Assembly (NCBI GenBank): GCA_945862355.1
Contig: CAMAYR010000002.1
Span: 1-62,907 of the forward strand
Origin: Devosia equisanguinis
Lineage (GTDB): Bacteria > Pseudomonadota > Alphaproteobacteria > Rhizobiales > Hyphomicrobiaceae
Direction: 5' to 3'
DNA length: 62,907 nt
Shown here: piece after piece, positions 50,202-60,416 of the stretch
How positions within the stretch are numbered: the stretch's first letter is position 1
How the letters are laid out: each line of letters starts with the position of its first letter
The notes under the pieces: model-generated
The model's database searches: none
The model's input: the letters and a program-made list of their open reading frames with translations, nothing else
What the model was told of the DNA's origin: nothing
Made by a program: the position numbers and the translations under genes

Positions 50202-50230
50202 GCGGCGCCCTCGAGCCGACAGCGCCGCAA
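50202..50230. terminator. Possible bidirectional hairpin between RND and lpxC genes
   Basis: GCGGCGC and GCGCCGC pair over seven positions in the 64-base gap between the convergent RND permease and lpxC genes. No strong T tract follows on either side, so this is a weak candidate. Confidence 0.4.
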
Positions 50231-50259
50231 GGAGTGTATTCAGAAGGATGAAGTGTAGC

Positions 50260-51204
50260 TCATACGCCAGCGGCGAGCGCGAGCCCCATCGGCCGATAGT
50301 AGGTCTCACGAATACCGCGCAAGGGTGCGGCCTCGACGATCGTCCACGCCGACGCATCGGCGAGCAGGGCCTTGACGACATGCGCATTCAGGCGATGACC
50401 GCCGCGCACGGAACGATAGGCGCCGAGGATGGGGTGGCCCGCCAACGAAAGGTCGCCGACCGCATCCAGCATCTTGTGGCGAACGAACTCGTGCTGGTAG
50501 CGAAGGCCTTCGGTGTTGAGGATCCGGTCCTCGCCGACGGCGACAGTGTTGTCCAGCGATGCGCCGAGAGCCAATCCCGCCTTCCACAGCTTCTCGACAT
50601 CCCGCATGAAGCCGAAGGTGCGAGCTCGCGACAACTCGTTGCGGAATACGGCGGGGGAAAGATCCAGCGCCATGCGCTGGCGACCAATGATCGACGAGTC
50701 GAAATCGATCTCGACATCCAGATGGAAGGTGCCGTGCGGCCGAAGCTCGCCCCAGCTCTCGCCTTCCTCGACTTTGACCGGCTTCAAAACCTTGATGAAA
50801 CGGCGAGGCTCGCTCAACTCACGAAGGCCGACCTCGTCGATGGCCGCGACGAACTCCGCCGCGCTGCCGTCCATGATAGGGACTTCTTTGCTGCCGACCT
50901 CAACGTAGCAGTTGTCGATACCCAGCCCGCGCAGGGCCGCCAGCAAGTGCTCGACTGTGCCGATGGAGACCCCAGACTCGTCGCCCAAGACGGTGCAGAG
51001 CGTGAGATTCTTCACATTCCCCACGTCGGCCGCAATGTCCGCGATGATGCGGCCATGCTTGCTGACGAGGAACCGAAGCCCAGTATCCACCTCGGCAGGA
51101 TGGAGCACGACCGAGGCCGGCGCCCCGCTGTGCACGCCCTTGCCCGCAAGCTCAACCTCGCGGCGTAGAGTCGTCTGCCAAGCGGAAATGATAGATTTCG
51201 GCAT
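50260..51204 (-). CDS. lpxC: UDP-3-O-acyl-N-acetylglucosamine deacetylase LpxC
   Basis: This 314-residue zinc amidase carries out the committed step of lipid A synthesis, deacetylating UDP-3-O-acyl-GlcNAc. Recognisable parts are TVEHLLAALRGLGIDNC (zinc His), MDGSAAEFVAAIDEVG, and FVRHKMLDAVGDLSLAG, which has the HKxLDxxGD zinc/acid motif with its catalytic tail. Full length. It lies downstream of ftsZ on the same strand across a 247-base gap, as in many alphaproteobacteria. Post-translational control by FtsH proteolysis is known for the family. Confidence 0.95.
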   Translation of the reverse strand: MPKSIISAWQTTLRREVELAGKGVHSGAPASVVLHPAEVDTGLRFLVSKHGRIIADIAADVGNVKNLTLCTVLGDESGVSIGTVEHLLAALRGLGIDNCYVEVGSKEVPIMDGSAAEFVAAIDEVGLRELSEPRRFIKVLKPVKVEEGESWGELRPHGTFHLDVEIDFDSSIIGRQRMALDLSPAVFRNELSRARTFGFMRDVEKLWKAGLALGASLDNTVAVGEDRILNTEGLRYQHEFVRHKMLDAVGDLSLAGHPILGAYRSVRGGHRLNAHVVKALLADASAWTIVEAAPLRGIRETYYRPMGLALAAGV

Positions 51205-51451
51205 TTGATTGCCGTCCCCTCACCGATACCCCCGACCGACACACACCCCACTATCGCGGTGCCGGTCTCCCAACGCTCACTACCCGAGACATGCACCGAT
51301 CCATGGTATGTCGCCGACTTATGCGGCGCGCCTGGATCGAAAGCCCCCTGATCGTGAAGTGATTCGCAAGTACAACGATAGCCCGCTCCGATTGCTGGGG
51401 ACAAATCACGGTTTCTTACATTCTGTTACCGATGTTCCCCGCATCGCTCGA

Positions 51452-53344
51452 TCAGATCGATTCAGAACCGCGCCACCGTCTGTCGGCGCCAAAAAACGCT
51501 GGTAGCTCAGCGCTTTCACTCTCGCGCCGTCCGTGAGATTCCGTGCCGCTCGCCGATCGGCCAACCGGCGCTGCCGGCACTGGCGCGTGCGTGCGTGCGT
51601 GGGCGCGATCCGCCTCTGGATAACTCTGCTCGTGAGATTGTGCGGCATGGCGCTTGCGCTTGCCACCGAACAGACGTGAGAAGAACCCTCGCCTAGGCTC
51701 GGGAACCGGTGCTGAATGCTCGTAAGCCCTTGGTGGCGGCTGCGCTGGATCAACGTACTGCGCACTCTTGGCATGGTACTCGCGCTGGCCGACGGGTGGG
51801 AAGTCCTCGACCTGCGGCATCCGCCGAGACGCACCGCTGGGGTCGACTGGAGGTTGTGGGCGAAAACCCTGATCGTGGTGCTGCGCCGGCTGACGGGAGG
51901 GGTGGCCAAGTCCCAGCGAAGCGAGTTGATCATGTCCGACCTGCGGCGGGGCATCCTCGAACACGGCACCGCCCTGGCTCGTCCATCCACCAGATCGCTG
52001 GTGATCGTGTGCGCCTGCGGACGAGGCAATTTCCATTCCCGGCTCCAGAGCCTCGGACAGCGCGCGCGCAAAGTCGGGCTGGTGCGGCTCGGACCAGGCC
52101 GGCAATTCAGGTGGACGCGACGAAGGCGACGGCAGCGGCGAAGAGGCTTGCGCTGCCAAATCGAACGGTTGGCCGGCAGGCTTGGCGTATTGCCGGTCGT
52201 CCACCGGTGCGCTCACCGATGCTGCACCAGGCGACGGGATCGGCGCGGGTGCGCCCGGCTGGTAGGCCTCGGGATAGGGCTCGATCGGCGGCGGCTGTAA
52301 GTCTTCCGGCGAAGGTGGCTCGTGCGATAGGCTTTGCGGTGCGGCAGGCGCGGGCCGGCTCAGCGAGCCGTTCGCCTCCATGCGCTCCATTCCCGATGCG
52401 ACGATCGACACCCTGATGCGATCACCCAACGTGTCGTCGAAGGTCGCTCCGACGATGATGTTCGCCTCGCCATCGACCTCCTGGCGGACACGGGTTGCCG
52501 CCTCGTCGACCTCATAGAGCTTCAGATCGTGACTGCCGGTAATGGACACGAGCAGTCCCCTGGCGCCACGCAGCGAAATGTCGTCGAGCAGCGGATTGGA
52601 GATCGCCTCCTCGGCGGCCAGAACGGCACGCTTGTCGCCCGCGGCCTCGCCCGTGCCCATCATCGCTGTGCCCATGCCGCTCATGATCGTGCGGACGTCG
52701 GCGAAATCGAGGTTGATGAGCCCCTCGTTGACGATCAGGTCGACAACGCAGGAGATGCCCGACTTCAGCACCTGGTCGGCGAGCACGAACGCCTCGGCGA
52801 AGGTCGTGCGCTCGTTGGCGATGCGAAACAGGTTCTGGTTGGGAATGACGATCAGCGTGTCGACTTCGGGCTTCAGCGACGCGATGCCGGCCTCGGCCGC
52901 CCGCATGCGCTTGGTGCCCTCGAAATGGAACGGCTTGGTGACGACGCCGACAGTCAAAGCCCCGCACTCACGGGCGATGCGTGCGATCACCGCCGCCGCA
53001 CCCGTCCCGGTGCCACCGCCCATGCCGGCAGCGACGAACACCATATGGCAGCCCGCGACCTGCGCGCGGATGTCCTCGATGGCCTCCTCGGCGGCAGCAG
53101 CACCGATCTCCGGCCTGGCACCGGCCCCTAGGCCTTCGGTCAGCGCTGCGCCGAGTTGAATGCGGTGCTCGGCGGCGGAATTGGCAAGCGACTGGGCATC
53201 GGTGTTGGCAACGACGAAATTCACGCCGGCAAGACCCGACGCGATCATGTTGTTGACGGCATTGCTACCCGCGCCACCCACGCCGATCACGGTGATCCGT
53301 GGCCGCAAGTGCATGAGCTTGGGAAGTTGCAGTTTGATGTTCAT
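51452..53344 (-). CDS. ftsZ: Cell division GTPase FtsZ
   Basis: The 630-residue tubulin homologue forms the cytokinetic ring. The GTP-binding signature GGGTGTG is at 109-115, with [12 protein letters not shown] near the N-terminus and the T7 loop [13 protein letters not shown]. The globular domain ends near residue 325. The remaining 300 residues are a Pro/Ser/Gln-rich linker, long even for Hyphomicrobiales. The last residues read [12 protein letters not shown], a recognisable but altered version of the C-terminal peptide that binds FtsA and other partners. The start at 53344 begins the conserved part. The gene follows ftsA by 123 bases. Confidence 0.95.
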   Translation of the reverse strand: MNIKLQLPKLMHLRPRITVIGVGGAGSNAVNNMIASGLAGVNFVVANTDAQSLANSAAEHRIQLGAALTEGLGAGARPEIGAAAAEEAIEDIRAQVAGCHMVFVAAGMGGGTGTGAAAVIARIARECGALTVGVVTKPFHFEGTKRMRAAEAGIASLKPEVDTLIVIPNQNLFRIANERTTFAEAFVLADQVLKSGISCVVDLIVNEGLINLDFADVRTIMSGMGTAMMGTGEAAGDKRAVLAAEEAISNPLLDDISLRGARGLLVSITGSHDLKLYEVDEAATRVRQEVDGEANIIVGATFDDTLGDRIRVSIVASGMERMEANGSLSRPAPAAPQSLSHEPPSPEDLQPPPIEPYPEAYQPGAPAPIPSPGAASVSAPVDDRQYAKPAGQPFDLAAQASSPLPSPSSRPPELPAWSEPHQPDFARALSEALEPGMEIASSAGAHDHQRSGGWTSQGGAVFEDAPPQVGHDQLASLGLGHPSRQPAQHHDQGFRPQPPVDPSGASRRMPQVEDFPPVGQREYHAKSAQYVDPAQPPPRAYEHSAPVPEPRRGFFSRLFGGKRKRHAAQSHEQSYPEADRAHARTHAPVPAAPVGRSASGTESHGRRESESAELPAFFGADRRWRGSESI

Positions 53345-53467
53345 GCGCCTGTCCCTGGACGCGAAACTGGTTGCAACTGCCGTAAACCCGGACGACCTTC
53401 GCCCCGGCTCGCTCACAAACTACCTCTCGGCACACTCGAGGCGTCCACGAGGAACAAGTTCCGCGCC

Positions 53468-54772
53468 TCAAAAACTCTCCCGCAACCACTGGCCAACGCG
53501 CCCCAGGTAGCTGCGAGCGACAATATCGTCCTCGTCTCGCGGCCCGATCCACCCGGCAGGTGAAGCCGCTGCCATCGCCAGCCCGACTACGCCCGAGAAA
53601 GCCGGCCCTGCCAGCCTTCCCGATCCGCGCGCCGATCCCCAGTCGAGGCGGGGCGGTCCGGATGTACGCACACGACGACCAAGCACAGACGAAGCAAACG
53701 CCTCCAGCCCGATCATCTCGCTGGCACCGCCCGTGAGCACCACGCTCGCCTGGCGAATGCCTGCGATAGGACAGTCATCCAGCAGCCGGCAGACTTGCGT
53801 CATCAACTGCCCGACGCTGGCCATCGCGACATGCCCGATACGGGCACGCGAAACGACCGGCGATGAGCCGCCACTCTCCTCCTCGCGCGGAAGATGCACG
53901 AACTCGTGCTCATCCAACGCACTCGGCGCCAAGCTCGCATACAGCGACTTGATTCGCTCCGCTTCCGCAAGAGAAACAGACAATGCGTGGGCCAATTCCT
54001 CCGTGACCTGTTGCCCGCCGAAAGGCACGGCCGCGTAGAAAACGAAGTGACCTTCCAGAAAGCCGGCCAGCGAAGATACGCCTGCGCCCAGGTCGATCGA
54101 GACAACCCCGGAACGGCGCTCAGCCTCGCTCGTGGCCGCAATTGCGGCCGAATAGCCAGCCGGCAGGAGGTGCGTCGGCTGGACGTTGCAGGTCTCGGTC
54201 AGCAGGCAGAGATTGCGCAGTGGCCCCGGCGCTACAGTCACGGCGTGATGATTGGCGTCGAGACGGCGGCCGGCCAGACCGAGCGGCTCGCGCACAGCGG
54301 CCACGCCATCCAGCGCGTAGGCGATCCGGTTCAGGGTCAGCAGGGCCTCGCCATCCTTCGTCGCGTAGGCACGCGCTCCCGATCCGAGTGCGGCGATGTC
54401 GGCTTCGCGAACGATCCCCTCGGCCAGCCCGATATGGCCATTGAAGCTGTGAGATCGCGGCCGTCCGCAGGAAACGCCGAGAACGACGCGCTCGATGCGC
54501 AGACCGGCCGCCTGCTCGGCTTGCGTAATGGCAGCGGAAACGACGGCCTGGGCCGCGTGCAGATCGGCGACTGCGCCGAAAGCGATACCTTGCGATCTCA
54601 AATGCCCCAGGCCCAGCAGACGTAGACGGGTCGAGATCTCGCCAGCGGACGAATACACGGGCTCGCGCTGGCCGACGAGGCAGCAAACCTTGTGCGTGCC
54701 GACGTCGAGCGCGGCCACGATTTCGCCACCTGGCCTTCCCCGCCTGTTTCCAACGCCTTGATGGGCCTTCAC
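53468..54772 (-). CDS. ftsA: Cell division protein FtsA
   Basis: The 434-residue actin-like protein tethers FtsZ to the membrane. The nucleotide-binding parts are IVAALDVGTHKVCCLVG (phosphate 1), VVSIDLGAGVSSLAGF (phosphate 2) and SVVLTGGASEMIGL. The C-terminal amphipathic helix ends GQWLRESF. The start is a GTG at 54772 that overlaps the ftsQ stop (GTGA). Full length. Confidence 0.95.
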   Translation of the reverse strand: MKAHQGVGNRRGRPGGEIVAALDVGTHKVCCLVGQREPVYSSAGEISTRLRLLGLGHLRSQGIAFGAVADLHAAQAVVSAAITQAEQAAGLRIERVVLGVSCGRPRSHSFNGHIGLAEGIVREADIAALGSGARAYATKDGEALLTLNRIAYALDGVAAVREPLGLAGRRLDANHHAVTVAPGPLRNLCLLTETCNVQPTHLLPAGYSAAIAATSEAERRSGVVSIDLGAGVSSLAGFLEGHFVFYAAVPFGGQQVTEELAHALSVSLAEAERIKSLYASLAPSALDEHEFVHLPREEESGGSSPVVSRARIGHVAMASVGQLMTQVCRLLDDCPIAGIRQASVVLTGGASEMIGLEAFASSVLGRRVRTSGPPRLDWGSARGSGRLAGPAFSGVVGLAMAAASPAGWIGPRDEDDIVARSYLGRVGQWLRESF

Positions 54773-55689
54773 GGTGCTCCTCCGGCCGCCGAAGCGCGAG
54801 AGGTAGACCGAGTCGGGGGCGTGCGGGCAATCATCTCAGCCACAGGGGCCGATCCCGGCCTGACGACGAGTTGGTCGGCAACGCGAAGGTCGATCGCCTC
54901 CAAGCCACGATCGAGGAGCCCCGTGCCGGCCTGGGACTCGAGCCAGGAGAGCGCGGCGGCTGCGGCGCCTGCGGGCAACTCAAGCCGGGTTCCGCCGGCC
55001 AGAATGAGCCGCCAGCGGCGGTCCTCGACACGCTCGGAGACGACGAGGCGCCGCTCGATCTCGGGGAAGGATCGCAAGAGAGCCAGGAGTGCAGGAGCGG
55101 CCGGGCCAGCGCCCTCGCCGGCGACGATCGGCAAGCCGATGTCGCTGCCGCGGGGGACGCTCGCCAGCGCTCGGCCATCCATGTCGACCAGCAGGTCGCG
55201 GTCGGGCGCGCGCCAGAGGATCGAGGCCGTGCGCTCGGCGATCTCCACTGCGACGGTGTCCGGGAGGATACTGCTGATCTTCGCCGTTGCGACCCAGGGC
55301 AGCGCCTCGACGCGACGTGTGGCGGCCGCAGCATCGAACGAAAGCTGGGACGGGGATTCGTGCAGTGCGAGCGCGGCCAGAACATCGGTACGGGAGGTGT
55401 GCTTGTTGCCGCGAAGCTCGAGGCGGGTGGGCTTCAATCCGGCAGCAGCCGCAGCCCGGTCCAGCCAGCCGAAGCCTTCCGTCGTGGCGGGAGCGACCCG
55501 CTCAGCGGCGACGAGCATCGACATCGCGGCTGCGATGCCGGCCAGCGCCAGGACGCTCCCGTAAAGAGCAACGGAGCGCCGGCCCATGATGGTCCTGCCC
55601 GGCCTGACGTAGCCGCCGGCCTGCGATCGATGCGCGCGAGCGGGCATGGCGTTTCGACCTGAGACAACTGTTCGACTGCCGCCAACCAT
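54769..55689 (-). CDS. ftsQ: Cell division protein FtsQ
   Basis: The 306-residue bitopic protein has a cytoplasmic N-terminus with basic residues, one membrane helix (SVALYGSVLALAGIAAAMSML, residues about 39-60) and a periplasmic part with a POTRA domain (LKPTRLELRGNKHTSRTDVL). It recruits later divisome proteins. The stop overlaps the ftsA start. An internal start at residue 17 is possible. The C-terminal end ARTPPTRSTSRASAAG is low-complexity. Confidence 0.92.
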   Translation of the reverse strand: MVGGSRTVVSGRNAMPARAHRSQAGGYVRPGRTIMGRRSVALYGSVLALAGIAAAMSMLVAAERVAPATTEGFGWLDRAAAAAGLKPTRLELRGNKHTSRTDVLAALALHESPSQLSFDAAAATRRVEALPWVATAKISSILPDTVAVEIAERTASILWRAPDRDLLVDMDGRALASVPRGSDIGLPIVAGEGAGPAAPALLALLRSFPEIERRLVVSERVEDRRWRLILAGGTRLELPAGAAAAALSWLESQAGTGLLDRGLEAIDLRVADQLVVRPGSAPVAEMIARTPPTRSTSRASAAGGAP

Positions 55690-55804
55690 TCAGCGGTCGG
55701 TAACCATTGCCGTGGGGCAGTTAACGAACGGTAAACGGCCCTTCCGGGCCGCGCACTCGGCTGGCGCAACAGGTGGCGCGAATGAAGACCACTGGCGGAG
55801 ACGC

Positions 55805-56752
55805 TCAACGATCGAGCGCGGCGTCCTCGACGATCAAGGTGACGAGATCGGGGAAGCTCAAGCCCGCGTGGGCGGCAAGCTCCGGGATCAGTGAGGTTCC
55901 CGTCATGCCCGGCTGGGTATTGACCTCGAGACAGACGATCTCGCCCATGCCGCCGGGCGTGTCGTCATAACGGAAATCAGCACGCGACACGCCGCGGCAG
56001 CCCAGCGCGTTGTGGGCGTTCAGCGTGTGAAACTGGATGCGGGCTGCGACATCCGGCGGCAAGTCCGCCGGGAGAATATGCCTGGACCCGCCCGGCGCGT
56101 ACTTCGCCTCGTAGTCGTAGAACTCGAGAGACTGGGCGGGCACGATCTCTATGATCGCCGTGGAGCGCCCGTCGATCACGCCGCAGGTGAGCTCGCGGCC
56201 GGCGATGAAGCGTTCGACCATGATCTTGCCGTCGAGGAGGGGGATCTCGCGGATCGTCTCCGGCGGACGGGCGGCGCCCTTCGGCACGATGACGACGCCG
56301 ACGCTGGAGCCTTCGGCGATGGGCTTGGCCACATAGGGCGGCGGCAAGGCGTGGGCGAAGGCCGCCGCGTCGCGATCGACGATGGTGTCCTCCGCCACGG
56401 GCACGCCGACGCCCGACATGATGCGCTTGGCGCGACCTTTGTGCATGGCAAGTGCCGAGGCCAGAACGCCGGAATGCGTGTAAGGCAGCGCGAGGCACTC
56501 GAGGATGCCCTGGATGCAACCGTCCTCACCCCAGCGGCCATGCAGAGCGTTGAAGCAAGCGTCGGGCTTCAACGCGGCCAGAACCTGCGCGACGTCACGG
56601 CCCGCGTCGATCTCGGTCACGCGGTAGCCGGCCTCGGCGAGTGCCTTGGCGCACGCCTCGCCGGAGCGCAGGCTGACCTCGCGCTCGGCGGACCAGCCGC
56701 CTTTCAGGACTGCGACGTGCTGGAATTTCCGGTTGAGCGCGTGCGCGGTCAT
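55805..56752 (-). CDS. ddl: D-alanine--D-alanine ligase
   Basis: The 315-residue ATP-grasp enzyme makes D-Ala-D-Ala for the wall precursor. Family marks are [52 protein letters not shown], and the Mg/ATP site [18 protein letters not shown]. Full length. Its ATG at 56752 overlaps the murB stop by four bases. A 115-base gap separates it from ftsQ. Confidence 0.96.
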   Translation of the reverse strand: MTAHALNRKFQHVAVLKGGWSAEREVSLRSGEACAKALAEAGYRVTEIDAGRDVAQVLAALKPDACFNALHGRWGEDGCIQGILECLALPYTHSGVLASALAMHKGRAKRIMSGVGVPVAEDTIVDRDAAAFAHALPPPYVAKPIAEGSSVGVVIVPKGAARPPETIREIPLLDGKIMVERFIAGRELTCGVIDGRSTAIIEIVPAQSLEFYDYEAKYAPGGSRHILPADLPPDVAARIQFHTLNAHNALGCRGVSRADFRYDDTPGGMGEIVCLEVNTQPGMTGTSLIPELAAHAGLSFPDLVTLIVEDAALDR

Positions 56753-57711
56753 GCCGCCTGCCTTTCGACCAACGCCTCGCCCGTCGCGCCGCCTTCGCGC
56801 GGCAGGCCAAGGCGGATGATCTCCCATTCGAGCTCGATGCCCGTCCTCGCCTTGACGCGCGCACGCACGGTCTCGCCCAAGCGCTCGATGTCCTCGGCTG
56901 TCGCGTCGTGGTCGTTGATCAGGAAGTTGCAGTGCATCTCGGAGACCTTTGCTCCGCCGACGCGCAAGCCGCGGCAGCCCGCAGCATCGACAAGGCGCCA
57001 TGCGCTGTTGCCCAGCGGGTTCTTGAACGTCGAGCCGCCGGTGCGCTCCTTGATCGGCTGGTTGGCCTCGCGGTACTGCGCGACCTCCTCCATGTGCTTC
57101 AGGATCTCGGCAGGCTCTCCCGGCGTGCCTTGGAAAAGCGCCTCGGTGAAGATCCAATCGGCCGGCACCGCGCAGTGGCGATAGGTGAAACCGAGGGCGG
57201 CGAGGTCGAGCACGTGGATGGCTCCCTGGCGGTCGACGGCACGGGCCTCTACGCAAGTGTCCTTGGTCTCGCGGTGGTGAGCGCCGCCATTCATGCGCAG
57301 GGCACCGCCGACAGAGCCGGGGATGCCGCGGTAGAAGGCCAGACCGGCGATCCCGGCATCGGCAGCGGCTCGCGCAAGCTTGACATCGGGCACAGCCGTG
57401 CCGGCGCGGAGGCGATAGCCCGGCTCCACCTTCACCTCTGAGAAGCCCCGCGCGAGGCGGATAACGATGCCGGGCAGGCCACCGTCGCGGACCAACAGGT
57501 TCGAGCCGAGGCCGATCACCGTGACCGGCAGCGCGGATGGCGCATGCGCCAGAAAATAGGCGAGATCGGCCTCGTCGGCCGGCGTGAACATGACCTGCGC
57601 CGGACCGCCGACCCGAAACCAGGTGATGTCGGCGAGGCGCTGGTTGGCCGAGAGGCGGCCGCGCAGATCCGGCATCGAGGCCTGCAGGTCGGGGACGAGG
57701 TCGGAGAACAT
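56749..57711 (-). CDS. murB: UDP-N-acetylenolpyruvoylglucosamine reductase MurB
   Basis: The 320-residue flavoenzyme reduces UDP-GlcNAc-enolpyruvate to UDP-MurNAc with NADPH. Marks are [32 protein letters not shown] (FAD), [15 protein letters not shown] and [12 protein letters not shown] with the conserved Ser of type IIa MurB. The ATG at 57711 overlaps the murC stop (TGATG). Full length. The frame is open for 30 more codons upstream, inside murC, and those are not used. Confidence 0.95.
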   Translation of the reverse strand: MFSDLVPDLQASMPDLRGRLSANQRLADITWFRVGGPAQVMFTPADEADLAYFLAHAPSALPVTVIGLGSNLLVRDGGLPGIVIRLARGFSEVKVEPGYRLRAGTAVPDVKLARAAADAGIAGLAFYRGIPGSVGGALRMNGGAHHRETKDTCVEARAVDRQGAIHVLDLAALGFTYRHCAVPADWIFTEALFQGTPGEPAEILKHMEEVAQYREANQPIKERTGGSTFKNPLGNSAWRLVDAAGCRGLRVGGAKVSEMHCNFLINDHDATAEDIERLGETVRARVKARTGIELEWEIIRLGLPREGGATGEALVERQAA

Positions 57712-59147
57712 CAGCGCATGCCTCCTGCCATTCGAGGCTCGTCGGCCAACTCGCCTGGGAGCGCGTGCGCCCATTCCGTCGAGTTGCCGGCCCCCAGGCA
57801 AACGACGATGTCGCCGGGGCGGGCGTAGCGGCGCAACAGCGGCGCGATGTCGGCAGCGCTGTCGATGGCGGCGACAGAGGGGTGGCCCTTGTCGCGGATG
57901 CCTTCGGCGAGCGAGTGCGAGGAGATGCCCTCGAGCGGCGGCTCTCCGGCCGAGTAGAGCGGCGCCACGATTACGGCGTCGGCATCCGAGAAGCAGGTAG
58001 CGAACTCGTCGAACAGGCTCTTGACGCGGGAGTAGCGGTGCGGCTCGACGACGGCGAACACACGACCCTTGGTACCGGGCCGTGCCGCCTTCAGCACGGC
58101 TGCGATCTCGATGGGGTGATGGCCATAGTCGTCGTAGATGTCGACGCCGTTCCAGGTGCCAGTGCGCTGAAAGCGGCGCTTTACGCCTGAGAAGCTCGCG
58201 ATGGCATCGCGGATGCGCTCATCGCTCAGGCCGGCCTCTGTGGCGACGGCAACGGCGGCCAGCGCGTTGAGCGCATTGTGATGACCGGGGATCGGGATGC
58301 GCCAGCCCTCGATGCGGCGGGCGCCGCCGACGACGCGGGCGCCCAGCGTGGCGTCGAACAGGGTCGTCTGGCCATCAAAACGCACGTCGTCGAGGCGAAG
58401 GTCGGCGCCTTCCGCAATCCCGTAGGTCAGCAGGCGGCGGCCGTCGGCGCGCAGCTTCAGCCGGTCGATCATGGCCGCAACGACGGGATGGTCGATGCAG
58501 GTGACGGTGAGGCCGTAGAAGGGGATGTTGCGGAAGAAGGCCTCGAACTCGCGGTGCATGTTCTCGACCGTCTTGAAGTAGTCGAGGTGCTCGGGGTCGA
58601 TGTTGGTGACGACGCCGATGTCGCTCGGCAGCTTGGTGAATGTGCCGTCGGATTCGTCGGCCTCCACGACCATCCATTTGCCCTGGCCAAGGCGGGCATT
58701 TGAGCCCCACTCGTTGATGATCCCGCCGGTTATGACCGTCGGATCAAGGCTCGCCGCCGTAAACAGGTGCGCGATCAGAGATGTCGTCGTGGTCTTGCCG
58801 TGGGTGCCGGTGACCGACACCGTCGAGTAGAGGCGCATCAATTCGGCCAGCATCTCGGCGCGACGGATGATGGGCAAGCCCTTCGCACGCGCCGCCTCCA
58901 GCTCGGGATTGCCGTTCTTGACTGCCGTGGAGATGACGACGAAGCGCGCGCCGACCAGATTTATCGCGTCGTGGCCGACAAATACACGAATGCCCTTGGC
59001 GCGGAGGCGGCGGACGTTGGCGCTGTCCTTCTGGTCGCTGCCCTGGACGGTGAAGCCCTTGGCGTGCAGGATCTCCGCGATGGCGCTCATGCCGATGCCG
59101 CCGATCCCCAGAATGTGGATCGTGCCGATGTCGCGAGGCATTTCCAT
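57711..59147 (-). CDS. murC: UDP-N-acetylmuramate--L-alanine ligase MurC
   Basis: The 478-residue ATP-dependent ligase adds L-Ala to UDP-MurNAc. The order of parts is the N-terminal [14 protein letters not shown] fold, P-loop [18 protein letters not shown], and the C-terminal domain with [14 protein letters not shown] and [19 protein letters not shown]. Full length. GAGGGAAC lies upstream of the ATG at 59147. It is followed by murB with overlapping stop and start. Confidence 0.96.
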   Translation of the reverse strand: MEMPRDIGTIHILGIGGIGMSAIAEILHAKGFTVQGSDQKDSANVRRLRAKGIRVFVGHDAINLVGARFVVISTAVKNGNPELEAARAKGLPIIRRAEMLAELMRLYSTVSVTGTHGKTTTTSLIAHLFTAASLDPTVITGGIINEWGSNARLGQGKWMVVEADESDGTFTKLPSDIGVVTNIDPEHLDYFKTVENMHREFEAFFRNIPFYGLTVTCIDHPVVAAMIDRLKLRADGRRLLTYGIAEGADLRLDDVRFDGQTTLFDATLGARVVGGARRIEGWRIPIPGHHNALNALAAVAVATEAGLSDERIRDAIASFSGVKRRFQRTGTWNGVDIYDDYGHHPIEIAAVLKAARPGTKGRVFAVVEPHRYSRVKSLFDEFATCFSDADAVIVAPLYSAGEPPLEGISSHSLAEGIRDKGHPSVAAIDSAADIAPLLRRYARPGDIVVCLGAGNSTEWAHALPGELADEPRMAGGMR

Positions 59148-59201
59148 GTGATCGGTTCCCTCGCCGTCCCAGACGGCTTGCCAGTTGCTACGCCCCCGCG
59201 C

Positions 59202-60317
59202 CTAAGTTCCCGCTTCGTGCGCTCCTCCAGCGATGCCCGCCACGAGGTCGGCCAGCTGCGCGACCGCATCGGGCCGGCCCTGCGCCTTGGCGGCTGCGGC
59301 CGCATTCGCCAGCTCGCCCGGCGCCCCCACCAGGCGTGCGATCTCTGCGGCCAGCCGTTCCGGGCTCAGGTCCTTCTGCTCGATACACCAAGCCCCACCC
59401 GATTCGGCAAGTGTCGTTGCATTGCGAAGCTGATCGTTGTCAAGCGCATGTGGCAGCGGCACCAGGATCGACGGCCGACCGATCACCGCCAATTCGGCGA
59501 CGCTCGATGCGCCAGCGCGCGCGACAACCAGATGGCTGTCTGCGACGATGCGCGGCAAGTCCCGAAAAAACGTTGCGATATCAGCCTCAATTCCGGAAGC
59601 GGCGTATGCCGAGCGGGTGCGCTCGATGTCCTCCTCGCGGGCCTGCTGGACGACTATCAGTCTCGCGCGGATCTCGGGCGGAAGCATGGCGAGAGCAGGC
59701 GGCACCGCATCGGAGAAGTAGCGCGCGCCCTGGCTGCCACCAAACACCAACAGCTTGAACGGGTCGCCAACCATCGGCGACCAATAGGGTCGGCCGGCGC
59801 TTTCGAGTACGGCCTGCCGGACCGGATTGCCCGTGAAGCGGATCTTGGCCGCGATCTCCTGGTCGACGAGACCGACCTTGGCGAACGACGTCGCGATCAG
59901 GTCGACACGCTTTGCGAGCATACGGTTCGCGCGCCCCAGAACAGCGTTCTGCTCGTGCAGGATGGCTGGCACGCCTCGCATCCTGGCCGCGACGAGCGGG
60001 GGGAAGCTCGGGTAGCCACCGAAGCCAACCACGGCGGCGGGGCGGGACCTGCCGATCAGGGCGAATGCCTCGCGCACGCCACGAGCAAGGGCGATCCCGG
60101 TCCTGGCGAGCGCAACGGGCGAACGGCCCGTAACCGTTGCAGAATGGATCTTGTGGACCGCGCGGGCGGGGAAGCCCGTTCCGTAACGATCGCCGCGCAT
60201 GTCGGTAACGAGTTCGACGGCATAGCCGCGCCGTCCGAGTTCCTCGGCCAGCGCGAATGCGGGAAACAGGTGGCCACCCGTGCCCCCCGCGGCCAGCATG
60301 ATCAGGCGTTCCGTCAC
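59202..60317 (-). CDS. murG: UDP-GlcNAc:lipid I N-acetylglucosaminyltransferase MurG
   Basis: The 371-residue GT-B enzyme turns lipid I into lipid II at the inner face of the membrane. It has the N-terminal LAAGGTGGHLFPAFALAEEL, VGFGGYPSFPPLVAAR, HEQNAVLGRANR and FGGSQGARYFSD motifs. I start at a GTG at 60317, with GAGG seven bases upstream; an ATG nine codons farther up is the alternative. Full length. It lies between ftsW and murC. Confidence 0.94.
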   Translation of the reverse strand: MTERLIMLAAGGTGGHLFPAFALAEELGRRGYAVELVTDMRGDRYGTGFPARAVHKIHSATVTGRSPVALARTGIALARGVREAFALIGRSRPAAVVGFGGYPSFPPLVAARMRGVPAILHEQNAVLGRANRMLAKRVDLIATSFAKVGLVDQEIAAKIRFTGNPVRQAVLESAGRPYWSPMVGDPFKLLVFGGSQGARYFSDAVPPALAMLPPEIRARLIVVQQAREEDIERTRSAYAASGIEADIATFFRDLPRIVADSHLVVARAGASSVAELAVIGRPSILVPLPHALDNDQLRNATTLAESGGAWCIEQKDLSPERLAAEIARLVGAPGELANAAAAAKAQGRPDAVAQLADLVAGIAGGAHEAGT

Positions 60318-60416
60318 TGCATGTCCTCGTTGGAATTCCGGCACGATACCGAGTGGCGGGCTCTACCGCCATTGCGCAAATGGTCGAGTTCACAGCCAAT
60401 CGCGATTGCGGCGCCG

